Assembly: GCA_029204045.2 (NCBI GenBank) | Contig: CM055061.1 | Location: 47,888,977 to 47,952,976, forward strand | Reading direction: 5' to 3' | Source: Tillandsia leiboldiana | Lineage: Eukaryota > Streptophyta > Magnoliopsida > Poales > Bromeliaceae | Length of the DNA stretch: 64,000 nt | Shown here: positions 11,459 to 23,343 of the stretch, piece by piece | How positions within the stretch are numbered: position 1 is the first letter of the stretch | Layout of the letters: each line of letters begins with the position of its first letter | The notes under the pieces: model-generated | The model's input: only the letters and a program-made list of their open reading frames with translations | Told to the model about the DNA's origin: nothing | The model's database searches: none | Position numbers and translations under genes: made by a program

Positions 11459-13349
11459 GCTATCCGAGCCTCCTTCTTTCCCCTTTTTCCGCCATTTCCG
11501 AGCCTCCTCTCGCCTGGGTGCCTTCAGCAAAGATGATCCCGGAGTTTGGCTGCATCCTTCTGCAAAGTTTTGGGATTTTTGGTGGCACGCTTATCGAGGT
11601 TTCTATTTTTACCGCGCGGCGCGACGCTCGTCCTTTTGGGTTCCCCTTCGTCGCGTTTTGGTGCGCGAGCTCCCCCGGCCTACTCCGACCACCTTTTCGC
11701 GTGATTTCTTCGCCGCTGGATTCGCGACGGACAGATCTACGATCTTGGTATTTTCAGCTTTCCCTCATTTCGCGCTTTTCGAGGTGTTTGTTCGAGCTTA
11801 CTGTGACCCCATTTCTGTGAAGGAGATTTGGACAGCGGCATGGTATTTCGGCGTTATCTCCGCAACCGGGCATCGTTTGTCGACGTGCTTATACACTTTT
11901 TTCATCTACTCGGCGCAAGGAATATCACAGTATTTTTATTGGATTTTTCTGAGTTTTGCCCGAAGGTATATGTTCTTCCCCTTATCTGTAAATGGAATTA
12001 CAGTTATGTTGCTGTGTGGTTTTGCGCACCTGTACTGTGGAATTTGTAACTCGGCCTACGGGGCTCGGAATTGGACGTGCAGGTACTCGTTTCGAAGGTA
12101 TCGACGCGAGGATTACTGTGGTATTTTTATTGGATTTTTCTGGGCACTTTCAGCAGGTGAATTAAGCACGGCTTTGGGACTGATTTTCTGACTGCGTATT
12201 CTTGGTTAATTTTGGGAATAAAAGTGTAATGTTGAGCCTTATTGTTGTACCCAGGGGTGTTTTCAGTTGTTTGGAGCCAAGGCTTGCGCGACTTGTACCG
12301 AGGGTGTTATGTTGGCAGATTTTGGACCCTGGGCGTCTACCCACTTCACCGACTTCAGGTTTGCCTTGGTTTAAGCGCTTCAGGTGGGTAAGCTTAATAG
12401 CAGTAACTATTTAAGGCATTGAGTATGTTGTGGCAAATATAAGCACACTTGTGGGGATGTCACCCCTCTATGACTGATGCATGCATGTTTAGGGTACATG
12501 GTTTATGTTGGTAAGTAGGTAAGCTTGATAATGATATTTGTATAAATGATTGCAAGAATAGTATTTATGAGGTATATTGAGGACTTGCATGACTTGGACA
12601 TCTATGTGATGACTAGTGTAAGCTTACCTAGGATAACGTTACCCTATGAGATTATGTAACATGCCATGTTAGCACATAGCCTTTCATGTGGTTGGTTTTA
12701 TGCTTTGGGACAGGATTTCGTAGCTATGTGCGGATTTGTACTCTGAGGAGTTATTATAATCATTCTGTTGATGGACCCTGGATTGTGGACAGGTCTAGTT
12801 TTGGGATTCCGGCATGTTGTTTATTCCTAAAGGAACTATTATTATGCTTTACCCCCCCCCCCCCCTTTTATTTCCTTGAGGACATTTGCATGCTTGTATG
12901 GTCATGTAGTTAGGCCATCTTTTACTGCTGCACTACTTATGGGAACTTGACTTAGGAGAAACCATGCTTTTCCTTTCTCCGCCTTTGCTAGTCAAGTGGT
13001 CAGTGTTGCTCGGGTTCGAGCAGGGGTCTGGATAGGGTAGTCAGGACTTCGTGTCTGGGACAGGTTGGCTTAGTTGTGGGGCTTTGCGGCAACCGCGGAT
13101 ATTGGGCGGTTGACCGGATGTTTCTCTATGCACCTGATTGGGTATCAGTTTTCTTTAGTGGATGGAGTTTCCCACTTATCGTTTAGTGCATCCGATTGAG
13201 GTCGGGTCTTTCCTTGGTGGTTGAGTTTTCCCACTTTGATCAGATTGATGATCAAGTCCTGCGTTTAGAGATACTGGTGACATTGATGACAGAGATGCTT
13301 TACCTCGTGTGGGTAGCTCCCCTCGAGTGCCGCTCCGGAGTAGGCTTCA

Positions 13350-13433
13350 GACCGTGTTGGGTTCCGGTCAGACCGTGTTGGGTTCCGGTCAGACCGTGTC
13401 GGGTGCCGGTCAGACCGTGTTGGGTTCCGGTCA
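13350..13433 (+). repeat. 21-bp minisatellite in the 3' LTR, exactly four units
   Basis: 84 bases, four units of GACCGTGTTGGGTTCCGGTC plus A, the third with two changes. It is the LTR counterpart of 5901-5987. Confidence 0.9.
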
Positions 13434-14577
13434 TTTGGACAGTGGAGATACTGAGTTCGGGAGATTGGTGACAGAGCAGGCAGTACCGGGTTTTATACCG
13501 GTTCATTCGATTGAGTTTATTTCGGTCAAATACTTTTATTGTTACACTCGTGCCTGGGGGCCGAGTGCAGACTGGTAGTTGAGTTTAGAGCAGTGCTAGT
13601 ATTGTTGAGAGCCGTCTGGTTGACGGTGGTCCCGTGTTGTTGCGAGTACTTTGACCGCTGTGTGAGAGGTTGAGCACCATGATTCTATCCGTTCTGAGAG
13701 AGAGCGTGGATTTTGACCATAGCCTGCATGATCCTCTACTCGATAGCGAGCTAGTCCGTTTGGACGCCCTACGTAATTCCTGCCCGTCAGCGGGAGGTGG
13801 TTGTAGGTGGGCGCAGGTTTGACTGGACCAGATGTGGCAGTCAGCTCGATTGGGTCGATGGTGCACTTCATGTGCTAGTGGTTGCATACCACTGTTTGGT
13901 TCTCCCCCTTTTTGCCTTTAGTTAGGGGCAGGGTAGCTGTCGAGAGTCTCCAGCCTACTCATTTCAGTCTTATGACTTGGGTTAGTTTTTGTCTCTTGAG
14001 GACTTGGTGGGCAGACCGTCGGGTCTGGCGGTGGTACCCACTGAGAACTCCCTTTTTGGTGTAGTTCTCACACCCTTTGGGGGTTTCCCCCCCCCTTTTC
14101 CTCTCCTCTCCTTTGTTTTACAGAGTCTTAGCGGGTGTTGCCGACTCTGCGGATGTTGATCGTGCGAGGGAGTCGCGAGCTAGATCCCTACCCGTCGTTG
14201 GAGAGTAGCGGTACCCTTCAGAGGAGATCATCAGTGCATTAGTTGTTTCTTTTTCCTCTTTTGAGAGACTATTGTAGTGAGGATATTTTGTATTGAGAGA
14301 CTGTACACTGTTGTATATTGGAGTTACCTCCCGGTTGGGTTTAGAGCTTGTACTGGTGGATATTGTATTATTATTATTTTGGGAGGCAGACAGTGTTGTT
14401 TTATTTCCAGTTGTACAGTGATTGATTTTAGTTACAGCAGATTTTTATTTATAGCTCTGATATCTGTTTAGTTATAGTACTTTTCTTGCAGGTAGGACGC
14501 TTCGCCTATGCAGGTTGGCATAGGTGGCGGATCTGTTTGGCGGGCCCGGGTCGCAGTTTCGACCCCGGGGCGTGACA

Positions 14578-14582
14578 CATGA
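14578..14582. repeat. Target-site duplication of E1 (CATGA)
   Basis: CATGA follows the 3' LTR; the same five bases precede the first assembly copy of the 5' LTR at 1735-1739. Five bases is the usual size for Ty3/gypsy integration. Confidence 0.7.
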
Positions 14583-16800
14583 TTTCTCCTAAGTCAAGTT
14601 CCAACGTGATAGTGTAGCGATAAAAAATGGCCTAACTAGATGTCCATACAAGCCCGAGAAGATAGAAAGAGTACAGATATCATTTTCTGACTTATGTTTA
14701 GCATGATAACAGTTCCTGACATTCAATATAGCATGATATCCCAAGTCCCATACCGTTCCCACATGAATAGCAAATATTAAATATATAAACCGCTATTCGT
14801 CCACAAATATCTATCCACCTATGCATGTCCAAAAATATCCCCAAGTAATACCCACCATCCAGGTAAATTACATGGCCTCAATATCATAATCAAATCCACA
14901 TGCAAGGTTATGTGCTAACATAGCAATCCACATGTCCAAACCCACATGCATAATCCCAACCACGAGTGTTGATCAATCAATAAGTCCAATAAAAGAATCT
15001 CTCTAATATTCCTAGTGAGTATATCAGAATAGAGGGATATAGCAACCACCCACCTGAAAAAGCGCAATCCACAGCTGTAAAAGTCTCCTTGCTGTCCAAC
15101 ACTCCTTTTTCCGCAAAACACCCAAAACTGCGTATCACAGCACCACACACACACGGCGTACAATTAATCCAAATAATGTACAATAAGCCGCTGTTCAACA
15201 ACCAGTCCCGAGAATGGCTAAATTTTACCTATGAGATGAACTCGGAAAAATCCAGAAAAATAACCGCTGCGATCCTCGCGGCGAGCCGATCGAAACGAGT
15301 ACTTGCACGTCCAAATCCGATACCTGTAGGCCAAGATACAAATAGAACATCGCCGTAAGCCAAAAACCTTCACGAACACAAGCCTGCAAAAAATCAATCC
15401 CAAAGAAGCTTAATTAACACCTTCAAAGAGTCCTCCAAAATTCTGATAAAAATACGAGTGCGTTTCTCACGAAGCATAGATGTCGATCGAGTCCTCATAC
15501 GTCTCATTCCGATGCCCGAAGACCGAGAAATCACAACAATACTCCACCGCTGTCCAAACCTCACAGCGGTACAAGAGGTCAAAAGATACCTCGGGAACCG
15601 TGCCAAAAACCCAAAATGAAGCGAAATGATCAACACGAAAATCGAAACCTTACCTCTTAGGAACACACAGTCATAGAAATCGCCCAAAAATTCCTCCTGG
15701 TTTGCGCACAGAAAATTTCCGACTGAACTGCGACGAAAACGGGCCGAAAAAGGGAAACGTCGAGACGCACTGTAAAACCAAGATCGCCACTACCGAGTCT
15801 CCAAAAATCAAGGGGATCCACCACAAGATCAAAAATATCAAGAGGAACAAGTTTCCTACAGAGCTCTCCCTCTCAATCTCTCTCTAAAACTCGAAAAGAG
15901 AAGAAAAAAAGAGAGATGAGGGGTTTAAATAGGCCCAGCCCAGCCCACATGGCTTCCGGATTCGGGCGCTGGATTCGGGCGCCCGAATCCGGCCCACGGC
16001 CCAACACTGTGCGCGCCCCAAACTCCCTCGGCGCGCTACGTCACCATGCTCCGCCCCGCGCGCGCCCGGCGCACGCGCGCCCCACCAATCGCGGCGCGCC
16101 GCGTGGCGACGCGGTCCACGGCGGGAAGCGTGGACCGCGGTTCACGCCGGATCCGCCGGGTCACTGCGCCCGCCAATGAGCGGGCGACACGTGGCCCGAG
16201 GCGGTCCACCGTGCGCCGCGCCTGGCGGGAATCACGAGCAGTCCCGCGTGTGTTGACCGGCCAATCCCTGCGCGCCATGTGTCACCGCCTCCACTCGCTG
16301 CGCCCGATGCACGCACCCGATGCACCCGCCGAATCCGAAGCCGCCACGTGTCCCCAGCGCGTCCAATGGGGAGCCGCCACGTGGCACACCCAACTCTGAA
16401 CACCGCGCCCGCGCCCGCGCCTGCCCGCGCCCGCGCCGCCGTGCTCCGCCACCTGCCGCCGCCGCCGCCGCTGCCCCGGCCGCCGGAACAGTAACCCATG
16501 CCTTGAAATCCGTGTTTGCGCATTCGGGCTCCGAAAAATACAAGTAAATAGCTCATTTTCATCGTTTTCGCGCGCTGAGTCCAAATTCGAAGTCCGTTTT
16601 GCCAAATTCCGCTTCTAAAATTTGTCAAAGGCATCCAAAAAGGTATTCTTAATCCAAATTTCGCGCTGGGTCCAATCCTGCGGTCCGAATTGCACACAAG
16701 CACCTCCAACACACCAAAAAAGCCTCCAGAAATCGCTGATCACACTGCAAAAGCTCTGTTGATCCAACAGTAATCCTCTTGCGAAAATTCGGGTCCTCAC
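14578..16800 (-). mobile_element. R: minus-strand long LTR, segment right of E1
   Basis: Continues the R sequence from 1739 and parallels solo LTR S (21380-23340): AT-rich part, pyrimidine-rich leader with CTCTCCCTCTCAATC at about 15865, a TTTAAATAGG box near 15930, then a GC-rich U3 with several CACGTG motifs (for example 16189, 16347, 16379). It ends GGGTCCTCACA at 16800, the reverse complement of the TGTGAGGACC start of these LTRs. The next base is already gag of element G, so R is inserted in that gag. Its other end is left of the window. Confidence 0.75.
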
Positions 16801-16802
16801 AG

Positions 16803-17616
16803 ATGCCCTAGCGGGTCGACTCGGATGTATCCGATGCCGAGTATGAGGCCCAAAAGGCGGAGTAGGATAGGGCGATAGAGAGCCTCGCTAGCTTTCAGAA
16901 GTTCCATCTGCCGACATTTAGCTGCGAGGGCTCAGACCCGATGATCGTGGAGTTATGGGTTGACTCCATAGAGAAGTTGTTCGAGAACTTGAGGGTGCCA
17001 GAGCGGAACCGAGTCATGTTAGCGGTCCTCTTCCTCGACAAAATGGCACACCGCTGGTGGAAGGCGAAGCTAGCGAGGCTGGCCGATGTCGCCTTGTCTT
17101 CACCGACTTGGGAGGAGTTTCGCAGACTCCTATTTGCTACCTACTTCTCTGACACCGCCAACTAGCGGATAGAGGAGGACTTCAAGAACCTCAAACAGGG
17201 GAGCCGTACAGTGTAGGAGTATGAGTACGAATTCTCCCGCATCGTCAGCTGCCTCCCCTCTGTTGTGTATAGCGAGTGGGACAAGGTGCGGTGTTTCGAG
17301 TAGGGCCTTCGACCTGACATCTATTCCAAGGTCCAGTTGCTAAACATCGCGACCTATAGAGAGCTCGTTGATCGATCCCATCTAGTTGAGCGGGGTTAGG
17401 CTGTGGTGCACCAGCGACGCGAGGCCTACGAGAAAGACAATGGGAAGGAGAAGAAAAGGCAACCGGGTGGCTCTAGGGGGTCCCATCAGCCCACATTCTC
17501 GGGGGTCCCATCAGCCCACAGCCCTCGAGAAGTGTGTCATTTGCGGAGGGCCGCATCGACCGTTGTAGTGTGAGGAGCGCCATGGGAGGTGCTATAGATG
17601 TAGCCGTCCAAGCCAC
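16803..17616 (+). pseudogene. G gag remnant with zinc knuckles
   Basis: The frame holding FQKFHLPTFSCEGSDP and RWWKAKLARLADV is the retrotransposon gag core that binds and packages element RNA. In-frame TAG codons stand at 16863, 17163, 17214, 17301 and 17397, with the same frame continuing cleanly after each. Near 17533 a C-x2-C-x3-H-x4-C pattern (CVICGGPH...C, with a TAG inside) and then CYRCSRPSH represent CCHC knuckles. The N-terminus is lost to the R insertion. Substitution, not indel, is the main damage. Confidence 0.8.
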
Positions 17617-18045
17617 ATGTCCTCAGAGTACTATAGGGGCGCATCTCCAGCCTCATCTACTGCATCAGTTACATATGCCCCGAGGCACAGTTTTGGGGCA
17701 TCATCGGCCCCATTTGGCGGGCGACCATTTGCATCTTGTCAGCCACCGAGTAGGCGAGTTTTTGTCACTCACGTAGTGGAGGAGGAGTCGGCCGTGGACG
17801 ACGTCGTGGTAGGTATAATTTCTATTAATGGTATACGATGTAGGGCTTTATTCGATATAGGTGCTTCGCATTCATTTGTTAGTAGGTCCGTTGCCATGAC
17901 ATATGGTCTAGAAGTGCTTAAGTCCAAGAGTGCTACGGCGGTGCAAGTGTCAGAGCATTCATTTGAGGTCACCGAGTACAGCCCCGCCTGTCCCGTGCGG
18001 ATAGGCGATTGGTTTATGCAAGTGGATTTTCTAGTTCTGAGGTGA
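17617..18045 (+). pseudogene. G aspartic protease remnant
   Basis: Open for 142 codons. VVVGIISINGIRCRALFDIG followed by ASHSFVS is the retropepsin flap and active-site region that would cleave Gag-Pol. The catalytic D-[ST]-G reads D-I-G here (GAT ATA GGT), consistent with ACA to ATA, so the enzyme would be inactive. A TGA at 18043 separates it from the reverse transcriptase in the same frame. Confidence 0.75.
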
Positions 18046-19068
18046 TTGGGGGATTTTGACGTGGCGTTACGGATGGACTGGCTCTCGAGGTATTATGTCA
18101 CTATCGATTGCGAGAGTCGACTCATCACCTTTCGGGAACTGGGACAGAAGGAGTTCGTCTACAAGGCATGTAGAAGCTCATTGTTCACTTTGATAGTCTC
18201 TACATCTCGAGCCAAGAAGTTAATCAACGGTGGATGCGTGGCCTATTTGGCCACCATAGTAGAGGAACGAAAAGAGGAACCGGCAGTGGAGAGTATTCTA
18301 GTGGCGCGAGAGTATCCAGATGTATTTCCCGCAGAGTTGCCGGGTATGCCGGAGGACCGGGAGATCGAGTTCATCATAGACTTGGTTCCTAGGACGGCTC
18401 CAGTTTCAAAGGCTCAATTGTAGGACTTGTTGGACAAGGGTTTTATAAGGCCCAGTGTATTTCCTTGGGGAGCTACTGTATTGTTCGTGAGAAAGAAGGA
18501 CGGGTCGTTGCGGCTATGTGTGGATTATCGGGAGCTCAATAGGGTGATATTCAAGAACCGATATCCATTGCCTAGGATAGATAACTTGTTCAATCAATTG
18601 CAAGGTTTTCGAGTATTTTCGAAGATTGATCTTCAATCTAGATACCACCAACTGAAAGTTAAGCTGGAATATGTGCACAAAACGGCTGTCAGAATGCAAT
18701 ATGGACATTATAAGTTCACGGTAATACCGTTTGGGTTGACCAATGCCCCGGCGGCGTTCATGGATTTAATGAATCGCGTCTTCCAACCATTTCTGGACTG
18801 ATTTGTCATTGTCTTCATTGACAACATTTTGGTCTACTCCTGAAGTGACATAGAGCACGAGGAGCACCTTCGGCAAGTGTTGCAAGTGCTTCGGGAGCAG
18901 AGGCTATTTGCGAAGCTAAAGAAATGCGAATTTTGGCTCCGAAAAGTGGCTTTTCTAGGATATGTGATCTATGAGACAAAGGTGTCAGTGGACCCCAAGA
19001 AAATTGAAACAATCAGATATTGGCCCCGACCAACCAATGCTACCGAAATATGAAGCTTTGTCGGGCTT
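18046..19068 (+). pseudogene. G reverse transcriptase remnant
   Basis: Recognisable RT blocks in order: YPDVFPAELPGMP, LLDKGFIRPSVFPWGA, DGSLRLCVDYRELN, FSKIDLQSRYHQ, YGHYKFTVIPFGLTNAPAAF, FVIVFIDNILVYS and CEFWLRKVAFLGYV. In-frame stops: TAG at 18421 and TGA at 18799, 18841 and 19051. The YxDD-type active site reads FIDN, the second Asp changed to Asn, so it would be dead even without the stops. One frame runs through the whole block. Confidence 0.85.
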
Positions 19069-19628
19069 GTGGTGTATTATAGACCGTTCTCCAAAATTAC
19101 CGCTCCACTTACTGGTCTCACAAAGAAAGGGGCTAAGTTCATTTGGAATGATGAGTGCAACAAGTGCTTCCGACTCCTGAAGGAAAAGTTGACATCGGCT
19201 CCAATCTTCACATTACCTACGGCGGGGAAGGACTTTGTGGTGTATAGTGATGCATTGGGGAGCGGTTTGGGGTGTGTACTTATGCAAGAGGGAAGGTTAT
19301 AGCTTATGCCTCCTGACAGCTGAAGAGCTATGAAAAGAATTATCCCTCCCACGACCTCGAGCTTGCCGCAGTGATATTTGCATTGAAGTTGTGGCGGCAT
19401 TACTTATATGGCGAGCATTGTGAGATCTACATGGATCACAAAAGCCTAAAGTACCTGTTTACTCAAAAGAAGTTGAATCTGAGGCAGCGTTGGTGGCTTG
19501 AACTATTAAAGGATTACGTTGTTAGTATCCTATACCATCCGGGAAAAGCAAACGTGGTGGTCGATGCATTGAGCAGGAAATCAGTGGAAAATCTCGCCAT
19601 GGCGATTATTGATCAGTATCCTTTGTAA
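19069..19628 (+). pseudogene. G RNase H remnant
   Basis: KKGAKFIWNDECNKCFRLLK and the following LTSAPIFTLP lead into FVVYSDALGSGLGCVLMQ, then after a one-base shift near 19300 into SYEKNYP, LWRHYLYGEHCEIYMDHKSL and LNLRQRWWLELLKDY with VVVDALSRK. These are the connection and RNase H blocks of Ty3/gypsy polyproteins, which degrade the RNA strand during reverse transcription. Confidence 0.85.
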
Positions 19629-20142
19629 GCAGAAATGCGACGGTTTGGATTGGAAGTGGTGGCTTCCGGTGCTCCCGCGACACTTATGACACTTCGAGTG
19701 CAACCCAATGTTGGAGAAAATCAAGAAAAAATAAGTTGTTGATGAGAAACTCCAAAAGGTGCGGTTTGATATTGAGGGCAGGCGCGTGGTAAACTTCAGT
19801 GTGGACTTAGAGGGAGTCCAGAAGTTTCGAGGTCGGGTGTATGTGCCGAATGACAAGAAAATGTGAAAGGAGATACTCCAAGAAGCACACCGATCTCCGT
19901 ATACGATTCACCTCAGCAGCACCAAGATGTACAAAGATCTTAGAACACCTTTCTGGTCATCGGGTATGAAGAAGGATGTTGAGGGCTTTGTGCTCAGTGC
20001 CTAGTATGCCAACAAGTTAAAACTGAGCATCGATTTCCAGCGGGCAAATTGTAGAGTCTACCAATACTCGTTTGGAAGTGGGAGAATATCGCGATGGACT
20101 TCATCGTGGGCTTGCCTAGATCACAAGCGGGCCACGATGCGA
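19629..20142 (+). pseudogene. G integrase N-terminal remnant, interrupted by S
   Basis: Pieces in two frames give the HHCC zinc-binding region: EAHRSPYTIHLSSTKMYKDL and QCLVCQQVKTEH, then WENIAMDFIVGLPRSQAGHD, which leads into the catalytic core. The reading stops at 20142, where solo LTR S is inserted, and resumes at 23349 with IWVVVDRLAKATH. Confidence 0.8.
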
Positions 20143-23100
20143 TGTCACGTCCCGGGTGTAAACCAGAACCCGGGCCCGTCCACAGATCCGCCGTGCACAC
20201 GGAATTTTTCGTGTACACGAAGCGCTGGTAACCTACTCAGATATAAAAGATATAATAAAGGAGCATACAAACAGAGCTGAACTAAAACTAATACATCTCA
20301 GACCACAGCTGGAAAGTAAAAGTACAATAAAACTCTCAAATAAATACATATGTCTCTCCCAGCTCACCAAATAAATACAACCAGCTGGCTGAAGCCAGAC
20401 CCAAAATAAAAGAAAATACAACTGTTTGAGTGTATAGGGGATACGACCAAAATACAGCTATTCTCGCAGACGGGGTAGACGACTATCTAGTCCGCTATCC
20501 TCTTACCTCGATCTGCCGAAGATGGCCCAGCTACTCCCGCAGAAGACTCTGCAAAACAGAGGAGAACAAGGAGAAGAAGGACAATAGGGGTGAGAACTAC
20601 TAGATAAACCAGTAGCCTCCCCTAGTAGGTAAAGCCTCAAACTCTGACGTACCCACTAGGACTACTAGAGGCAAAAAGGGAAGAACAGTGGTAAGCTATA
20701 AAGGCTGCTGATAAAAAGGAAACTACCACTACTATGCCTCTAAATGCCATACCGAAAGAAATGACTGTATGTATGCATCAGTATCTAACATGCCTGCCTG
20801 AATAAACCCAATCGATGGACCAGTAAGAACTGATACTGCCTGCTGTGCCTGCCGTATCGGGTATGCTGGCCAACGCATAACACCGATGTAAAGAAGGAGC
20901 CTCAAGGACTCAAAGCATGCCTGTCGCACACTCCGGAGTGGCACTCGAGGGGAGCGATCCACACGAGTGAAGTATCTCAGTAACAAGTATCATAACTAGC
21001 AGGACTGGATCATGACTCCGATCAAAGTGGGAAAACCTATCCACTAAAGACAACCCGATCCCCAATCTGATGCACAAGTACTCAATGAGTGTGAAACTCC
21101 ATCCACTAAAGGAAACCCGATCCCCAATCTGATGCACAAGTAAACATCCGGTCAACCGCCTAATATCCGCGGTTGCCGCAACACCCCACAAGTCCAAAAT
21201 CTGATAAAATAATCAACATCTGGCCAACCGCCTAATGTCCGCGGTTACCACAATGCCCCACAATCCATAATCGAGTCTAACCTGTCCCAGACTCAATGGC
21301 CTCAACTACACTATCCCGAACCTCTGCTCAAACTCGAGCAACATGCATCTGAATAAAAAGGAGAACAACGAAACATGGTTTCTCCTAAGTCAAGTCCCAA
21401 TAATAGTGTAGCAATAAATAGTGGCCTAACTAGATGTCCATACAAGCATGCAAATGTCCTCTTTTTAAAACTAAAAGAAAGTATTTAATATTCATTTTAA
21501 AAAGGATAATTCTTTATGTCCCAACATGATAAGTCATTTTGCATGCGAGGTTATGCTATAATATTTGTTCCACCAATAATGTCCCAATTTAACATAGATA
21601 AGCTGTCACATAATCTGTGGGGTCAACGCATGCGATTCTCAAATAGGATATCAATTATCACATTTAATTTAGGGGATCTCTAATATTCCTAGTGAGCAAG
21701 TCAAAAGTGAGGTAAGCAACAACCACCCACCTCGAAATGCGCAATCCACACCCAAAAAGAGTCCTCGCTGTCCACAGCCCTCTAACTCCGCAACCCGCCG
21801 AAAACAGTGCACTACTGCACAAAACATCGCGCTCGGTGTAAATATAATACCCAAAATACAGCATTTGCTGTTTTTCCAAACAGCACAAAAAAAGAGGAAT
21901 TTTCACCTCTGTGCAGTGCTCCAAAAAAATCCAGAAAAATCACGGTTGCATTCCTTGCGACGAGTAGATCCAAAATGAGTACTTATATGCCTTGATCCGA
22001 TGCTCGTAGACCGAGATAAAAATCGAACAAGCCCATGCTGTCCAAAAATCCACCACAGAAAATAGGGTCAAAAGGTGCCTGGGGAACCGTGCCAAAAGTT
22101 CGAAACGGAGCAAAGCGGTCAACACAAAAATCGAAGCCTTACCTCTTAGAAACGCGCTGTCATAGAAATCGCCCAAAAATTCCACCTAGTTTGCGCACAG
22201 GAATTTTCCGACTGAACTGCGACGGAAACGGGCCGAAAAAGGGAGATGTCGAGGAGCACTGTAAAACCAAGATCGCCGCTGCCGAGCCTCCAAAAATCCT
22301 GGGGATCCACCACAAGATCAAAAATATCAAGGGGAACAACTTTCCTATAGGGCTCTCCCTCTCAATCTCTCTCTAAAATTCGGAAAGAGCAAGATCAAAA
22401 ATATCAAGGGGAACAACTTTCCTATAGGGCTCTCCCTCTCAATCTCTCTCTAAAATTCGGAAAGAGCAAAAAAAGAGAGGGAGGAGGGTATTTATAGGCA
22501 CAGCCCAAGCCCCACATGGGCTTCCGGATTCGGGTGCCCGAAAGATTCAGGCCCCGAATCCGGGCCCGACCCTGCCCACCAGAAACAGCGCCCGGATTCA
22601 CCCGGATGCGACACCTGTCCCCAAACAGGGGACAGCGGTGCCCGGCGAACCGGGCGCGGCCACGTGCCCCCTACGGGGTGGCGCGGCGGGCGGGCTCCCG
22701 CCACTAGCGCGGTGCAACGTGGCGCCGCGTGCGCTGCCCCGCCCGACACGCCAGACGGCGCGCCTGCGCGCCACCTGCGCCCGCGTGCTACGGTCGCAGC
22801 CGCACGCCCGCGCTTGCACCGCGCGCACAAGAGCCGCCCAATCCGGGGCCGCCACGTGGCGCGCCCCTGTCCATGCATCGGCCGCTCACTCCCGTGGACC
22901 GCGCAGCACGGACTCGCCAATGGGCGGCCGCCACGTGTCCCCGCCGGTCCACCGTGCACCAGCGGCCCTCCCCCGTGGACCAGATTGCGTGCACCGGCCA
23001 ATCCCAGGCCTCCACGTGTCACCCGCCGGTCCACAGCTCCCCCCTGCATCATTTTGCACAGAAAACTTCTGAGTGTCCCATTTTGGGCGTCCGGACTTAG

Positions 23101-23343
23101 AAAAATACAAATAAATAGCCGTTTTTAAGTGTTTTTCCGCGCTGAATCCAAATACGGCCTCCAATCAGCCTGAAACCACTTCTAAAATTCGGCAAAAGCA
23201 GCCAAAAGACAGGCTTGACCCCAAACCCTCTCTGAGTCCATCCAACACATCCCTTTGACATGTTGTGGTCCCAACACACCACTAACAGGCGTTCCACACC
23301 TCGAAACATGGGGGAAAGCTACACAGGGATCTGGGACACTACA
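20143..23343 (-). mobile_element. S: minus-strand solo LTR (3.2 kb) inside the integrase of G
   Basis: It begins TGTCACGTCCCGGG and ends ...GGGACACTACA, the reverse complement of a TGTAGTGTCCC...CGTGACA LTR. Integrase coding sequence of G continues on both sides without loss. Flanking five-base blocks are TGCGA (20138-20142) and CGCGA (23344-23348), a target duplication with one change. The interior parallels R: a CCTATAAATACC box in reverse near 22487-22498 and GC-rich U3 with CACGTG motifs around 22670, 22855, 22935 and 23013. No internal coding domain is present, so it is a solo LTR. Confidence 0.8.
22314..22467 (-). repeat. Exact 77-bp tandem duplication in solo LTR S
   Basis: Units 22314-22390 and 22391-22467 appear identical. 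The unit covers the CTCTCCCTCTCAATC leader region just downstream of the LTR's TATA box in its own orientation. R has only one copy (about 15828-15900). Confidence 0.85.

Larger units (their letters stand above)
3087..14577 (+). mobile_element. E1: Ty3/gypsy element with ~4-kb LTRs and a degenerate interior
   Basis: Two near-identical direct repeats (3087-7122 and 10512-14577), both TGTGAGGAC...GGCGTGACA, bracket a 3.4-kb interior. A primer-binding site follows the 5' LTR and a polypurine tract precedes the 3' LTR. The five bases after the element (CATGA) match the five before the first assembly copy of the 5' LTR at 1735-1739; before the second copy they read CCTGA, one mismatch. The GAGGACGAAACTTTCC...GGGGGAGG end of the interior is typical of the Del/Tekay chromovirus group. 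The LTRs differ mainly by small indels, so the insertion is young, yet the interior has no usable gag-pol frame. Confidence 0.85.
10512..14577 (+). repeat. E1 3' LTR
   Basis: 4066 bp, the direct repeat of 3087-7122, with TATA box at 11452-11458 and the 21-bp minisatellite at 13350-13433. A 329-codon frame starting at 10831 crosses the TATA box and is shifted in the other LTR, so it is not treated as a gene. Confidence 0.85.

Noticed and set aside
10831..11820. 329-codon plus-strand frame in the E1 3' LTR
   Set aside because: It lies in GC-rich U3, crosses the LTR TATA box, and the other LTR has the frame shifted and split (3417-4274 and others). GC-rich DNA has few stops, so length is not evidence here.
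16161..16712. 183-codon minus-strand frame in LTR R, and similar frames at 22492-23128 in S
   Set aside because: GC-rich U3 sequence with overlapping open frames on both strands; no conservation between R and S.
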